Source of the DNA: Ideonella sp. WA131b
Lineage (GTDB): Bacteria; Pseudomonadota; Gammaproteobacteria; Burkholderiales; Burkholderiaceae_C
Direction: 5' to 3'
NCBI GenBank assembly: GCA_023657425.1
Contig: JAGTJW010000001.1
Coordinates: 620,001 to 684,000, forward strand
DNA: 64,000 bases
Each line of letters starts with the position of its first letter. Position 1 is the stretch's first letter. The position numbers and the translations under genes are program-made. Under the pieces are notes generated by a model. That model searched no databases. It was not told the DNA's origin and saw nothing but the letters and a program-made list of their open reading frames with translations. Shown in pieces: positions 43,074-50,827 of this stretch.

Positions 43074-43956
43074 AGCGGCGCTCGCCCGGCAGCACGGTGC
43101 CGGCCTCGATCTCGCCCTCGCGGGCGATGCGCCCGCGCACCTCGGCGTAGATGGGCGTGAAGTCCGGCGCCGTGGCGTCGAACAGCTGCTGGAACGAGTC
43201 GATCACGAAGTACGTGGCCTGGAAGGTGTCGATGCGGTAGCGGCTGCGCATCAGCCGCTGCAGCCCAAAACCGACGCGGCGGGGCTCGGGGCTGGCCACG
43301 CTGTAGGGCAGTTCACCGGCCGAGCTGAGGATGCCGGCACCAAACGCGCGCAGGCCCTGCGGCGTGGCGATGAGCCCGAACTCCACCGTGTACCAGTACA
43401 GGCGCGCCAGCAGCTCACAGGCGTCGAGCCGGCTCGCCTTGAGGCCGCCCGCGCCGTAAGCCTGCATGTAATCGGCAAAGGTGGGGTCGAACAGCAGCGG
43501 CACGTGGCCGAAGAGGTCGTGGAAGACGTCGGGCTCGACGACATAGTCGAACTCCTCGGGCCTGCGGATCCAGTCCGTCACCGGGAACCGGCGCGCCGCC
43601 AGCAGCGCGAAGAAAGCCTCTTCCGGGATGAGCCCCGGCACGCCGACGATCTGCCAGCCGGTGGCCTGCTGCAGCCGCTCGCTCACGGCCTCGAAGCGCG
43701 GGATGCGCTCGGGCGTGCCGAGCTGCTCAACGGCGGCGATGAACTCGTCGCAGGCGCGGCCGGGCAGCTGCTGCAGCTGCCGGGTGTAGAGGCGCCGGTA
43801 GGTGTCGTGGTCGGCGGCGCTGTACTGCGCCCAGTCCTGCTCGCAGGTGTAGTCGGCGCGCGCCTTGGCGTAGTCGCCGCGTGGCGGGCGCTCGCCGGAG
43901 CCGTAGGTGACGGGGGCCACCCCCTGGTTCACGCCCTTGGCGATCCGCCGGTCCAT
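43063..43956 (-). CDS. phhA: Phenylalanine 4-monooxygenase
   Basis: Tetrahydropterin-dependent iron hydroxylase of 297 aa that converts phenylalanine to tyrosine. The iron site is VFHDLFGHVPLLFDP (two His) and the Glu in WYTVEFGLI. Further signatures are GWQIVGVPGLIPEEAFFALL and FGAGILSSAGELPYSV. Length is that of the bacterial monomeric type. It follows the HPPD gene with a 2-bp gap, which places both in one phenylalanine/tyrosine degradation operon. A pterin dehydratase (phhB) is not seen nearby. Confidence 0.95.
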   Translation of the reverse strand: MDRRIAKGVNQGVAPVTYGSGERPPRGDYAKARADYTCEQDWAQYSAADHDTYRRLYTRQLQQLPGRACDEFIAAVEQLGTPERIPRFEAVSERLQQATGWQIVGVPGLIPEEAFFALLAARRFPVTDWIRRPEEFDYVVEPDVFHDLFGHVPLLFDPTFADYMQAYGAGGLKASRLDACELLARLYWYTVEFGLIATPQGLRAFGAGILSSAGELPYSVASPEPRRVGFGLQRLMRSRYRIDTFQATYFVIDSFQQLFDATAPDFTPIYAEVRGRIAREGEIEAGTVLPGERRFNP

Positions 43957-43958
43957 GT

Positions 43959-45062
43959 TCAGGCCTTGGCGAGGACGCCGCGGCGGAGCTGATCGAGCTC
44001 GATGCTCTCGAACAGCGCCTTGAAGTTGCCTTCGCCGAAGCCCTGGTCGCCCTTGCGCTGGATGAACTCGAAGAAGATCGGCCCGAGCTGGTTCTCCGAG
44101 AAGATCTGCAGCAGCAGCGCGCCCGCCTTGCCGTCGACCAGGATCTTGCGCCTCTTCAGCTCGGCCACGTTCTCACCATGGCCGGGGATGCGCCGGTCCA
44201 CCAGCTCGTAGTAGGTGTCGATGGTGTCCAGCAGCTTCAGGCCCTGGCCGCGCAGCGCATCCACGGTCTTGAAGAGATCGGTCGATCCCAGCGCGATGTG
44301 CTGGATGCCCTCGCCGTGGTAGGTGTCGAGGTACTCCTGGATCTGCCCGGCCTTCTCGTTGCCCTCTTCGTTGATGGGGATGCGGATCTGGCCGCAGGGG
44401 CTGGTCATGGCCTTGCTCTTGACGCCGGTGACCTGGCCCTCGATGTCGAAGTAGCGGACCTCGCGGAAGTTGAACAACCGCTCGTAGAACTCGGCCCACT
44501 CGGCCATGCGGCCGCGGTGCACGTTGTGCGTGAGGTGGTCGATGTAGGTGAGGCCGTGGCCGGGCGGGTTCAGCCCCGCCCGGGCGGCCCCGGGCAGCGG
44601 CTCGAAGTCGACGTCGTAGAAGCCGATGTTGCCGATGTCGCCGTCACCCGCACCGTTCTTGCCGCGCCAGCGGTCCACCAGGTAGATGAGGCTGTCGCCG
44701 ATGCCCTTGATGGCCGGGATGTTGAGCTCGCCCGGCCCGGCCGTGCCGGCAAAGCCCCAGGCGCCCAGCGACAGGGCGCGCTCGTAGGCCGCCTTGGCGT
44801 CGGCCACGCGGAAGGCGATGGCGCAGATGCTCGGCCCGTGCTGCCGTGCAAAGCGCTGCGCAAAGCTGTCGGGCTCGGCGTTGACGATGAAGTTGATCCC
44901 GCCCTGGCGGTACAGCAGCACGTTCTTGCGCCGGTGGTGCGCGATGGCCGTGAAGCCCATGCGCTCGAACAGTGCGCCCATGGCCGCGGGGTCGGGCGCG
45001 GCGTATTCGATGAACTCGAATCCGGCCGTGCCCATCGGGTTGTCCCAAGGCTTGAAGTCCAT
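43959..45062 (-). CDS. hppD: 4-hydroxyphenylpyruvate dioxygenase
   Basis: Fe(II) dioxygenase of 367 aa that converts 4-hydroxyphenylpyruvate to homogentisate. It consists of two VOC-type domains. Iron ligands are in [14 protein letters not shown] (His), [13 protein letters not shown] (His) and [19 protein letters not shown] (Glu). The start [20 protein letters not shown] is typical. First gene of the phenylalanine/tyrosine operon, followed at once by phhA, and divergent from a VTT-domain membrane protein. Confidence 0.95.
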   Translation of the reverse strand: MDFKPWDNPMGTAGFEFIEYAAPDPAAMGALFERMGFTAIAHHRRKNVLLYRQGGINFIVNAEPDSFAQRFARQHGPSICAIAFRVADAKAAYERALSLGAWGFAGTAGPGELNIPAIKGIGDSLIYLVDRWRGKNGAGDGDIGNIGFYDVDFEPLPGAARAGLNPPGHGLTYIDHLTHNVHRGRMAEWAEFYERLFNFREVRYFDIEGQVTGVKSKAMTSPCGQIRIPINEEGNEKAGQIQEYLDTYHGEGIQHIALGSTDLFKTVDALRGQGLKLLDTIDTYYELVDRRIPGHGENVAELKRRKILVDGKAGALLLQIFSENQLGPIFFEFIQRKGDQGFGEGNFKALFESIELDQLRRGVLAKA

Positions 45063-45177
45063 CGTCGTGTCTCCGGTGCGGGCTGTCGAAAACGCCCACT
45101 GTAGGGGGCCTGGAGCGGCTTTGCACCAAAGAGCGCAAGAAGTTCCACGACAGCGGCCTGCTGCAAGAATGGACCCC

Positions 45178-45666
45178 ATGTTCGAATGGATCACCGCACT
45201 GCAGGCGTGGCTGCAAGGCTGGATGGGTGCCGAGGCCGGGCTCTGGGGCCTGTTTTTCTCGGCCTTCGTGTCGGCCACGCTGCTGCCCGGCAGCAGCGAA
45301 GTGGTGATGACGGCGCTGGTGACCGCTTTCCCCGCCATCGCCTGGCAGGCCTTTGCGGTGGCCACCGCGGGCAACGTCATCGGCTGCCTGCTCAGCTACG
45401 GCATGGGCCACGGCGCACGGCAGGGCTTCCAGCGCTTTCAGCGCGTGAAGGTCGACCTCGAGCATCCGCTGGTGCAGCGGCTGCGGCGTTTCGGGCCGCC
45501 GGCCCTCTTTCTGAGCTTCCTTCCACTGGTGGGCGATGTGCTCGTGGTGGCCGCCGGCTGGCTGCGGCTGCCGCTGGGCCGCAGCATGCTGTGGATCGCC
45601 GCCGGCAAGGCCACCCGCTACCTGGTCTTGGTGCTGGGCCTGCTGGGGGTGCTGTCGCTGGCCTGA
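45178..45666 (+). CDS. YqaA/DedA-like VTT-domain membrane protein
   Basis: Membrane protein of 162 aa. It holds the family pattern [20 protein letters not shown], then [20 protein letters not shown] and [20 protein letters not shown]. YqaA-type proteins are short relatives of DedA, whose members act in lipid or ion transport across the inner membrane. An ATG three codons earlier is an alternative start. Single gene facing the HPPD operon. Confidence 0.85.
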   Translation: MFEWITALQAWLQGWMGAEAGLWGLFFSAFVSATLLPGSSEVVMTALVTAFPAIAWQAFAVATAGNVIGCLLSYGMGHGARQGFQRFQRVKVDLEHPLVQRLRRFGPPALFLSFLPLVGDVLVVAAGWLRLPLGRSMLWIAAGKATRYLVLVLGLLGVLSLA

Positions 45667-45677
45667 GCAAGCCAGGC

Positions 45678-46520
45678 TCAGTCGGCGTCGATCTCGTGCA
45701 GCAGCCGCGTGGTCGCGTCGATCGACAACTGCAGCAGCTCGGCGACGTCGCGCACGTCGTCGGGCAAGGCGGCGTTGTCCCAGCCCGCCGCGCTGTGCCG
45801 CGCCACGCGGATCGCCAGCAGCACGTTGCGCAGCTGCGGCGTGCTGCGCAGGGCATGGTCGTCGGTCAGCTGCACCAGCAGGCCGGGCAGCCGCCACTGC
45901 TGCATCAGCGCGTGCTGCAGATCGGCCAGCTCGATGCCCAGCACCTGCTGCTGCGCCACGGCCGAGCGCAGCGCGGGATCGGCAGCCTGCATCGCCGCGA
46001 TGCGCAAGGCCAGCCTCGGCGCGTGCAGCCACAGCAGCAGCTCGGCGAAGTCGTGCAGCAGCGCCGCCTCGTGGATGAGCGGCGCGTCGTGGTCCATGCG
46101 GTGCACGGCAAAGCCGATGGCAAAACGTGCCGCGCGGTGCGAGCGGCGCAGGACGCCGCGCAAGCCCTCCAGCGCCTCGGGCAGGTCGGCCAGCTCTTCC
46201 TCGGCCACGGCCAGGTCGGCAAAGTGCAGGAAAAAAGGCGGGATGCCGATCATCACCAGCGCAGCGGTCACCGTCTCCACCTCGGTGGCCTCGCGGCCCC
46301 GCAAGAGGTGGCCCACGTGGGCCAGCAGCCGCAGCGTCAGCAGCGGGTCGGCGGAGACGGTCTCGCTCAGCAGGTGGGCGTCGACGGCGTCTTCGTGCCC
46401 GCGCAGCTCCTCCAGCCGCGAGGCCGTGTCGGCCAGCACGGGCAGGGCCTGCGGCCGGAACAGCGCCGTCCAGCCGCGCAGGTCGCGCGGCGGCTGCTCG
46501 ATGCGGGCGAGGCTGGGCAT
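45678..46520 (-). CDS. HDOD domain signalling protein
   Basis: Protein of 280 aa. The HDOD region includes LLSETVSADPLLTLRLLAHV, ALVMIGIPPFFLHFADLA and EAALLHDFAELLLWLHAPRL. The degenerate HD motif (HD in LLHDF) is present, without the full metal set of HD-GYP proteins. HDOD proteins act in signal transduction or stress regulation without proven catalytic activity. It lies between convergent VTT and same-strand DUF2855 genes. Confidence 0.8.
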   Translation of the reverse strand: MPSLARIEQPPRDLRGWTALFRPQALPVLADTASRLEELRGHEDAVDAHLLSETVSADPLLTLRLLAHVGHLLRGREATEVETVTAALVMIGIPPFFLHFADLAVAEEELADLPEALEGLRGVLRRSHRAARFAIGFAVHRMDHDAPLIHEAALLHDFAELLLWLHAPRLALRIAAMQAADPALRSAVAQQQVLGIELADLQHALMQQWRLPGLLVQLTDDHALRSTPQLRNVLLAIRVARHSAAGWDNAALPDDVRDVAELLQLSIDATTRLLHEIDAD

Positions 46521-46594
46521 GGTGGCGAAGGACTCCGGCTCTACCGGGGTTTTCGGCCGCGCGCGGCGCGGGCTTGAGCCGGCGCCCGCCGTGC

Positions 46595-47722
46595 TCAGCG
46601 CAGCGACAGCATCACACCCTCGCGGGCGTCGGCCGTGCCGTCGAGCAGCGCACGATAGGCCGCCTCGGCGGCCTCGGTACCCGGGCGGGTGACGATGCGC
46701 ACCCAGGGCTGCGAGCCCTGCTGCACGGTCGCCAGGAAAGCCCCCCAGGCCTGCCCCAGGCGCTGGCCGAAGGCCTCGGCGCCCCAGCCTTCGGGCGGGG
46801 GTGCGCTGCGCTTGCCGGCCTGGGCCGGCGCAAAGAACAGGGTGGGTCGCGGCCCGGGCAGGCCGCCGCCAGCGCCCAGCGCGCGCCAGTGCGTGCCGCC
46901 GATCGAGCTGCTGTAGGCCAGCCGATCGCCCCAGTGGCCGTGCACGCGGCGGCGCAGGCTGGCATCGCCCGCAAAGTCGACATAGACCGCGGTCTCATCG
47001 GCCGGCAGGGTCTCGACGGCGTCGTAGCCCAGCACGCGGTCGTAGCAGCCCAGGCCCTGCACGAAGCCGGTGCGCGCGGCCGAGGTCAGGCCCACGATTT
47101 CGGGCCGCGCGGCGCGTGGGCGCTGGGCCAGGCAGAACGCCGTGGCGTAGGCCGTCTTGCTCGAGGCGCTGGACAGCAGCAGCCGCCGCGCGCCGAAAAA
47201 GCCGCCCTCGGCCAGGAAGTCGTCGAGCAGGAAGGCCGTCATGAACAGCGGCTTGAGCACGGCCTGCAGGCCCTCGAGCGCGGGGCTCCAGGCCGGATCG
47301 GCGTCGCAGAAGGTGTAGGACTGGTAGGCCGCGGCGAGCTCGGCGCGGTGCGGCGAGCGCTCCATGAAGCCCCCCGCGCGCAGCCGGCCCGGCTGCACCA
47401 CCAGGTGCGTGCCCAGCGGCAGGAAGCCCCAAACGCGCCGGCCCACGGCCAGCCCTTCGGCCTGCGACTCCACCACGGTGGCAAAACCCCAGGTGGGCAG
47501 GCAGCCGTGCGCCGCATCGGGCGCGGGGAAGAACTGCCAGTACTTCATGGCCTCGCCAAAGGCGGCGTAGGTGATGTTGTTGGCGGTGAGCGCCACCTGC
47601 TCGATGGCCAGGCGGGCCTGCCCGGGCTCGAGCGCCCGCGTGGCGTCGGGGTCGGGCACCCAGGTGGTGCGGTGGGGGTCGCCGCGGGCGATCAGCAGGC
47701 GGTGCGAAGGGGTGCGGTCCAT
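46595..47722 (-). CDS. DUF2855 family protein
   Basis: Protein of 375 aa. Family patterns are VALTANNITYAAFGEAMKYW, FFPAPDAAHGCLPTWGFATV, MTAFLLDDFLAEGGFFGAR and LLSSASSKTAYATAFCLAQR. DUF2855 proteins resemble medium-chain reductases (the central region is like a Rossmann fold), but no activity has been proven. No operon partner is close; an intrinsic terminator of the next transcription unit lies 39 bp upstream of its start. Confidence 0.85.
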   Translation of the reverse strand: MDRTPSHRLLIARGDPHRTTWVPDPDATRALEPGQARLAIEQVALTANNITYAAFGEAMKYWQFFPAPDAAHGCLPTWGFATVVESQAEGLAVGRRVWGFLPLGTHLVVQPGRLRAGGFMERSPHRAELAAAYQSYTFCDADPAWSPALEGLQAVLKPLFMTAFLLDDFLAEGGFFGARRLLLSSASSKTAYATAFCLAQRPRAARPEIVGLTSAARTGFVQGLGCYDRVLGYDAVETLPADETAVYVDFAGDASLRRRVHGHWGDRLAYSSSIGGTHWRALGAGGGLPGPRPTLFFAPAQAGKRSAPPPEGWGAEAFGQRLGQAWGAFLATVQQGSQPWVRIVTRPGTEAAEAAYRALLDGTADAREGVMLSLR

Positions 47723-47760
47723 GCCGCGATCGTGCACCGACTCGGCCGCTCTGCCCACAA

Positions 47761-47792
47761 AGAAAAACCCCTCAGGGCGGACCCTGAGGGGT
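47761..47792 (-). terminator. Strong intrinsic terminator after the two small genes
   Basis: Read leftward, a perfect 11-bp stem (ACCCCTCAGGG with its complement) and a 4-base loop are followed by TTTTTCTTT. It ends the transcript carrying the 50-aa and 82-aa genes. Confidence 0.88.
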
Positions 47793-47815
47793 GTGCCGTT
47801 GGCCGCGTCACGGCC

Positions 47816-48064
47816 TCACAGCCGCGTCACGCCGAGCACGCGGCCGACGAGCTGGCCGTTGACGTACAGCGCGCCCTCGGGCGCAGCAGCGTCGGCGTGG
47901 AACTCGAGCACCGGCTCGGTCACGGGCGGCTCCTCGACGAGGGCCACCTTCTCGGCCAGCGTGTCGAGCACGCGGCTCAGGCTGCGCAACGCCGCGGCAA
48001 AGAAGCCGCGGGCCTTGCGCTCCTCGGCGGGGACGGGGAAGTAGAACAGTTCACGCGTCGTCAT
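47816..48064 (-). CDS. Hypothetical 82-aa protein
   Basis: Small protein that I do not recognise. It starts MTTRELFYFPVPAEERKARG; a helical amphipathic stretch follows (FFAAALRSLSRVLDTLAEK), then an acidic middle and a C-terminal strand pair (GALYVNGQLVGRVLGV). No signal peptide. A GGAG ribosome site lies before the ATG. It is the last gene of a short unit with the 50-aa basic protein upstream and a strong terminator downstream. Confidence 0.7.
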   Translation of the reverse strand: MTTRELFYFPVPAEERKARGFFAAALRSLSRVLDTLAEKVALVEEPPVTEPVLEFHADAAAPEGALYVNGQLVGRVLGVTRL

Positions 48065-48120
48065 GATCGATCTCCATCGGGCTGGCCGATTCACCCCGCG
48101 CTGCGGGCGTGGCGGGGCGT

Positions 48121-48273
48121 TCAGGGGCTGGGCTTCAAGCGGCTGAGTTCGCCGCGCAGCTCGCGCTGCATCTGCTGGCGGCGCTTGCCACCGCCGTGGC
48201 GGCCGGCGCTGCGGGAGCGGGCCAGGGCCACGAACGGGTTGCGCGGCTTGCGGGTGTCGAGGATCGGCTTCAT
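48121..48273 (-). CDS. Very basic 50-aa protein
   Basis: Short ORF with a near-perfect ribosome site (AGGAG, 7 bp before ATG). The product begins MKPILDTRKPRNPFVALARS and contains RHGGGKRRQQMQRELRG. About a third of the residues are Arg, Lys or His. The sequence could bind nucleic acid or the ribosome, but no family is recognised. It lies 56 bp upstream of the 82-aa gene and downstream of the leader ORF and terminator described below. Confidence 0.7.
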   Translation of the reverse strand: MKPILDTRKPRNPFVALARSRSAGRHGGGKRRQQMQRELRGELSRLKPSP

Positions 48274-48288
48274 CGGAGGCTCCTTTCG

Positions 48289-48322
48289 TGGGCGGGTGGG
48301 TGGGCGGGTCGGTGGGCGGGGG
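48289..48322 (+). other. G-quadruplex-prone tract
   Basis: The plus strand has six runs of at least three G, most separated by a single base (GGGCGGGTGGGTGGGCGGG). It is the template strand for the leftward transcript and lies between the leader terminator and the ribosome site of the 50-aa gene. Confidence 0.6.
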
Positions 48323-48325
48323 CAG

Positions 48326-48362
48326 AAAACAACAAGGCCCGGGTGCTGGCGCAGCCCGGGCC
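48326..48362 (-). terminator. Intrinsic terminator after the leader ORF (possible attenuator)
   Basis: Read leftward, GGCCCGGG and its perfect complement form an 8-bp stem with an 11-base loop, followed by TTGTTGTTTTC. It lies 32 bp downstream of the leader stop and before the 50-aa gene, so it could control read-through. Confidence 0.65.
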
Positions 48363-48394
48363 GTGGTGGAGGTGGCGTGTGCGGTGCGGGTGCG

Positions 48395-48469
48395 CTACCG
48401 AATGCGCCACCGCCTGGCTCGCCGGTTCACCGGCACCCGGGATGGGGTGAACGACAGGTTCAGGTCCAT
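48395..48469 (-). CDS. Arginine-rich leader ORF, 24 codons
   Basis: Begins ATG about 80 nt after a strong promoter and reads MDLNLSFTPSRVPVN, then RRARRWRIR and TAG. Seven of the 24 residues are Arg, and rarer codons (CGA, AGG, CGG) are used in the C-terminal cluster. No clear ribosome site is visible. The terminator hairpin starts 32 bp after the stop. Position and composition resemble attenuation leaders; translation is unproven. Confidence 0.4.
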   Translation of the reverse strand: MDLNLSFTPSRVPVNRRARRWRIR

Positions 48470-48556
48470 GGTGTCGGTTGAAGGATGGATGGGCTGTGCG
48501 GGCGAGTGCCGGACCGGTGAGCGGCTGGGCAAGTCGTCTTTCACAGGATTGATCAA

Positions 48557-48585
48557 ATGATAAAGCCTTGGTTATCAGTCAGCAA
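48557..48585 (-). promoter_or_regulatory. Sigma-70 promoter of the leader and small-gene unit
   Basis: On the minus strand TTGCTG and TATCAT are separated by 17 bp, inside a locally AT-rich stretch. This is one of the best consensus promoters in the window. Confidence 0.62.
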
Positions 48586-48670
48586 GGGGAAAGAGACCCG
48601 GGAAAACCCGCGCCTCGTCCTGTCTGCCGGGGACCGGCATCGATGCCGGAAGGTCGACGGCGACGCTGCG

Positions 48671-49306
48671 CTATCGCTTGCGCTTGAGGGGGGCCACGCC
48701 CTGCTGGCTGCGCAGCCACAGCGTCTGCGGGTCGTCGGCGGGCGGGCGCGGCAGGGGTGAGGCCGGGCCGCCGAGGCGAGGGCCGGCCGTGGACGCGGCG
48801 GGTGCGGCCGGCGGGGGCGTGAGCACCTCGCCGAGCAGGTCGAGCAGCCGGGTGCGTGCGCGCTGAGGGTGGCGGCGGTAGTAGGTGAGCACGAGGCCGA
48901 CGATGAAACGCTCATCGTCGTCGGCCGGCAGGCTGTCCTCACGCGGCGCGGCCGGCGGCGGGGCCGGCTGCGCGGGGCCGGCCGCGCGGTAGTCGGCCGG
49001 CAGCGTGGCGCCCAGCGGCGGGGGCAGCGCCTCGCTGCCGGGGCCGTGCGGCACGTCCATCCAGCCGCGCGGTTTGTGGCACTGCTGCTCGAACTGCCGC
49101 GCCAGGCGCTCGCCGATCTGGCGGCTGCGGCCCTTGATCTGGCTCCAGTAGCTGGGCTGGATCAGCACACGCTCGGCAAAGCGGCGCTCCAGGCCGCGCA
49201 GCGTGGCGGCGTCGGCGTGGCGCGCCGTCGCTCGCACGAACTCCTCGAACAGGGCCAGCGCATTGCCCAGGCGCACCTGGGCGAGATCGGGGGGGCTGGC
49301 CTGCAT
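48671..49306 (-). CDS. HTH-like regulator with proline-rich tail
   Basis: Protein of 211 aa. Residues 8-85 resemble the Cro/C1-like helical domain found in Burkholderiales (RLGNALALFEEFVRATARH, then LIQPSYWSQIKGRSRQIGER and LARQFEQQCHKPRGWMDVPH), where the Ser-Gln-Ile-Lys turn fits a recognition helix. A Pro/Ala-rich linker and a short helical C-terminus (ERFIVGLVLTYYRRHPQRAR) follow. The ending KRKR is basic. Its targets are unknown; the small-gene unit that follows on the same strand is a candidate. Confidence 0.6.
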   Translation of the reverse strand: MQASPPDLAQVRLGNALALFEEFVRATARHADAATLRGLERRFAERVLIQPSYWSQIKGRSRQIGERLARQFEQQCHKPRGWMDVPHGPGSEALPPPLGATLPADYRAAGPAQPAPPPAAPREDSLPADDDERFIVGLVLTYYRRHPQRARTRLLDLLGEVLTPPPAAPAASTAGPRLGGPASPLPRPPADDPQTLWLRSQQGVAPLKRKR

Positions 49307-49348
49307 CGAGCGCGGATGATAAATCCGCGTTCACCTGGACAAGGGCGC

Positions 49349-50326
49349 TCAGCCGCGGTCGGACGCGCCGTCGGCGTCGTCGATCTTCGGCGCCGTCTTC
49401 ACGCTCCAGATCATCGTGATGGCCAGGATCGCGACCACCACGCCCAGGCTCCACGCCACCGGGATCTTGTAGACGTCGATCAACACCATCTTCGTGCCGA
49501 TGAACACCAGGATCACCGCCAGGCCGTAGCTCAGCAGGTGGAACTTGGCGGCGATGGCGGCCAGCAGGAAGTACATCGCACGCAGGCCCAGGATCGCGAA
49601 GATGTTGCTCGTCAGCACGATGAACGGATCCATCGTGATGGCGAAGATCGCCGGGATCGAGTCGACCGCGAAGATCACGTCGGTGATCGCCACCAGGATG
49701 ATCACCAGGAACAGCGGCGTGGCGATCTTCTTGCCGTTCTCGAGGGTGAAGAACTTCTCCCCGTCGAAGTTCTTGCTCACCGGCATGAGCCGGCGCAGCA
49801 GCTTCAGCGCCGGGTTGCTCTCGAGGTCGGGCTCCTGGCCCGCCGCCCACCACATCTTCACGCCCGTGAGGATGAGGAAGGCGCCGAAGACGTAGAGGAT
49901 CCAGTGGAACTGCTGGATCAGCCAGGCGCCCACCAGGATCATCACCGTGCGCAGCACGATGGCGCCGATGATGCCGATCATCAGCACGCGCTTCTGGAAC
50001 TCCGGCGGCACCGCGAAGTACGTGAAGATCATCAGGAACACGAAGATGTTGTCCACCGCCAGGCTCTTCTCGATGAGATAGCCGGTGAGGAACTCCATGC
50101 TCTTGGTGTTGGCCAGGGCGACGCCGTGGTCCTGGTAGACGGCCCACCAGAACAGGCCGTTGAAGGCGAAGCTCAGCAGCACCCAGACGATCGACCAGTT
50201 CAGCGCCTCCTTCACGGAGACGGCGTGCGCGCCCTGCTTGCGCAGCACGACGAAGTCGACGAACAGGGCCACCAGCACGGCAGCCACGAAAAAGATCCAG
50301 AGCCAGGTCGGCGCAATGGTGTCCAT
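49349..50326 (-). CDS. TerC/Alx family membrane protein (manganese exporter type)
   Basis: Integral membrane protein of 325 aa with about nine hydrophobic segments. The family acidic motifs are EKSLAVDNIFVFLMIFTYF and VAITDVIFAVDSIPAIFAIT, which form the metal path. Members (Alx, MeeF/MeeY) export Mn2+. The ribosome site GAGGGAG lies close to the ATG. The 5' leader contains a yybP-ykoY riboswitch, so expression should respond to Mn2+. Confidence 0.92.
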   Translation of the reverse strand: MDTIAPTWLWIFFVAAVLVALFVDFVVLRKQGAHAVSVKEALNWSIVWVLLSFAFNGLFWWAVYQDHGVALANTKSMEFLTGYLIEKSLAVDNIFVFLMIFTYFAVPPEFQKRVLMIGIIGAIVLRTVMILVGAWLIQQFHWILYVFGAFLILTGVKMWWAAGQEPDLESNPALKLLRRLMPVSKNFDGEKFFTLENGKKIATPLFLVIILVAITDVIFAVDSIPAIFAITMDPFIVLTSNIFAILGLRAMYFLLAAIAAKFHLLSYGLAVILVFIGTKMVLIDVYKIPVAWSLGVVVAILAITMIWSVKTAPKIDDADGASDRG

Positions 50327-50379
50327 GGACACGCTCCCTCGGGTTGAAGGTTGTTGGAATAAGAACCGCGAGCGCGCCG

Positions 50380-50498
50380 AAAGGTCTTGCGATTCGGCCG
50401 GGGTGGCCGAGTTGCGGTCCCGGGCGGGGGCCAGACAGCACCACACGCCGGATTGACGGGGCTCCGCGGCCGCGTTGCACGGCCTGCTACTCCCCTTT
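50380..50498 (-). promoter_or_regulatory. yybP-ykoY (Mn2+) riboswitch upstream of terC
   Basis: Read leftward the element starts AAAGGGGAGTAGC, with the invariant GGGGAGTAGC of this class, contains CCGTCAAT in the middle, and ends GCAAGACCTTT. The 5' AAAGG pairs with the 3' CCTTT as the P1 helix. It ends 53 nt before the terC ATG, and the pairing of this class with terC genes in proteobacteria is well established. Confidence 0.8.
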
Positions 50499-50827
50499 CG
50501 ACGAAGGGAGTATGCCGAGGCGCAACCGGTGGCCGGCGCCCCGCCCCGAATAGCCCCGCGTGGCCGCGGGGCACCGCGCGAGGAGAAACCTGCGCGTCCG
50601 CTCGCGTCTGGAGCCAAGCGTTGGCGCGCGCGTTGCCGCTTGCTTGCGCAGGAGATCCAGCCTGGCCAGGGCGGTGAAGGAGCCGTTGCGCCGCATCAGG
50701 CCGCGAGCCAGAACCACCTGCGCGGGGCTCAATGCCTGGCGGCCACGGTCGAAGCGGAGGGTGCGGCGCCGCGGCACAATTTCGCAGACACCCACCGCGC
50801 GACAGCCCACACGAGAGTTCCGCTCGC
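50499..50827. other. Intergenic remainder between terC leader and M48 gene
   Basis: Contains a perfect inverted repeat (GCCCCGCG and its complement around a 4-base loop, near 50552-50571) and no recognisable gene. Promoters for the divergent terC and M48 genes should lie here, but none has a convincing consensus. Confidence 0.5.

Noticed and set aside
46127..48481. Long plus-strand frame across HDOD, DUF2855 and small genes
   Set aside because: Opposite-strand genes have clear family motifs; the long frame is a GC-rich antisense artefact.
49311..49329. Hairpin CGCGGAT...ATCCGCG between terC and the HTH gene
   Set aside because: No U-tract for a terminator and no family match; left unannotated.
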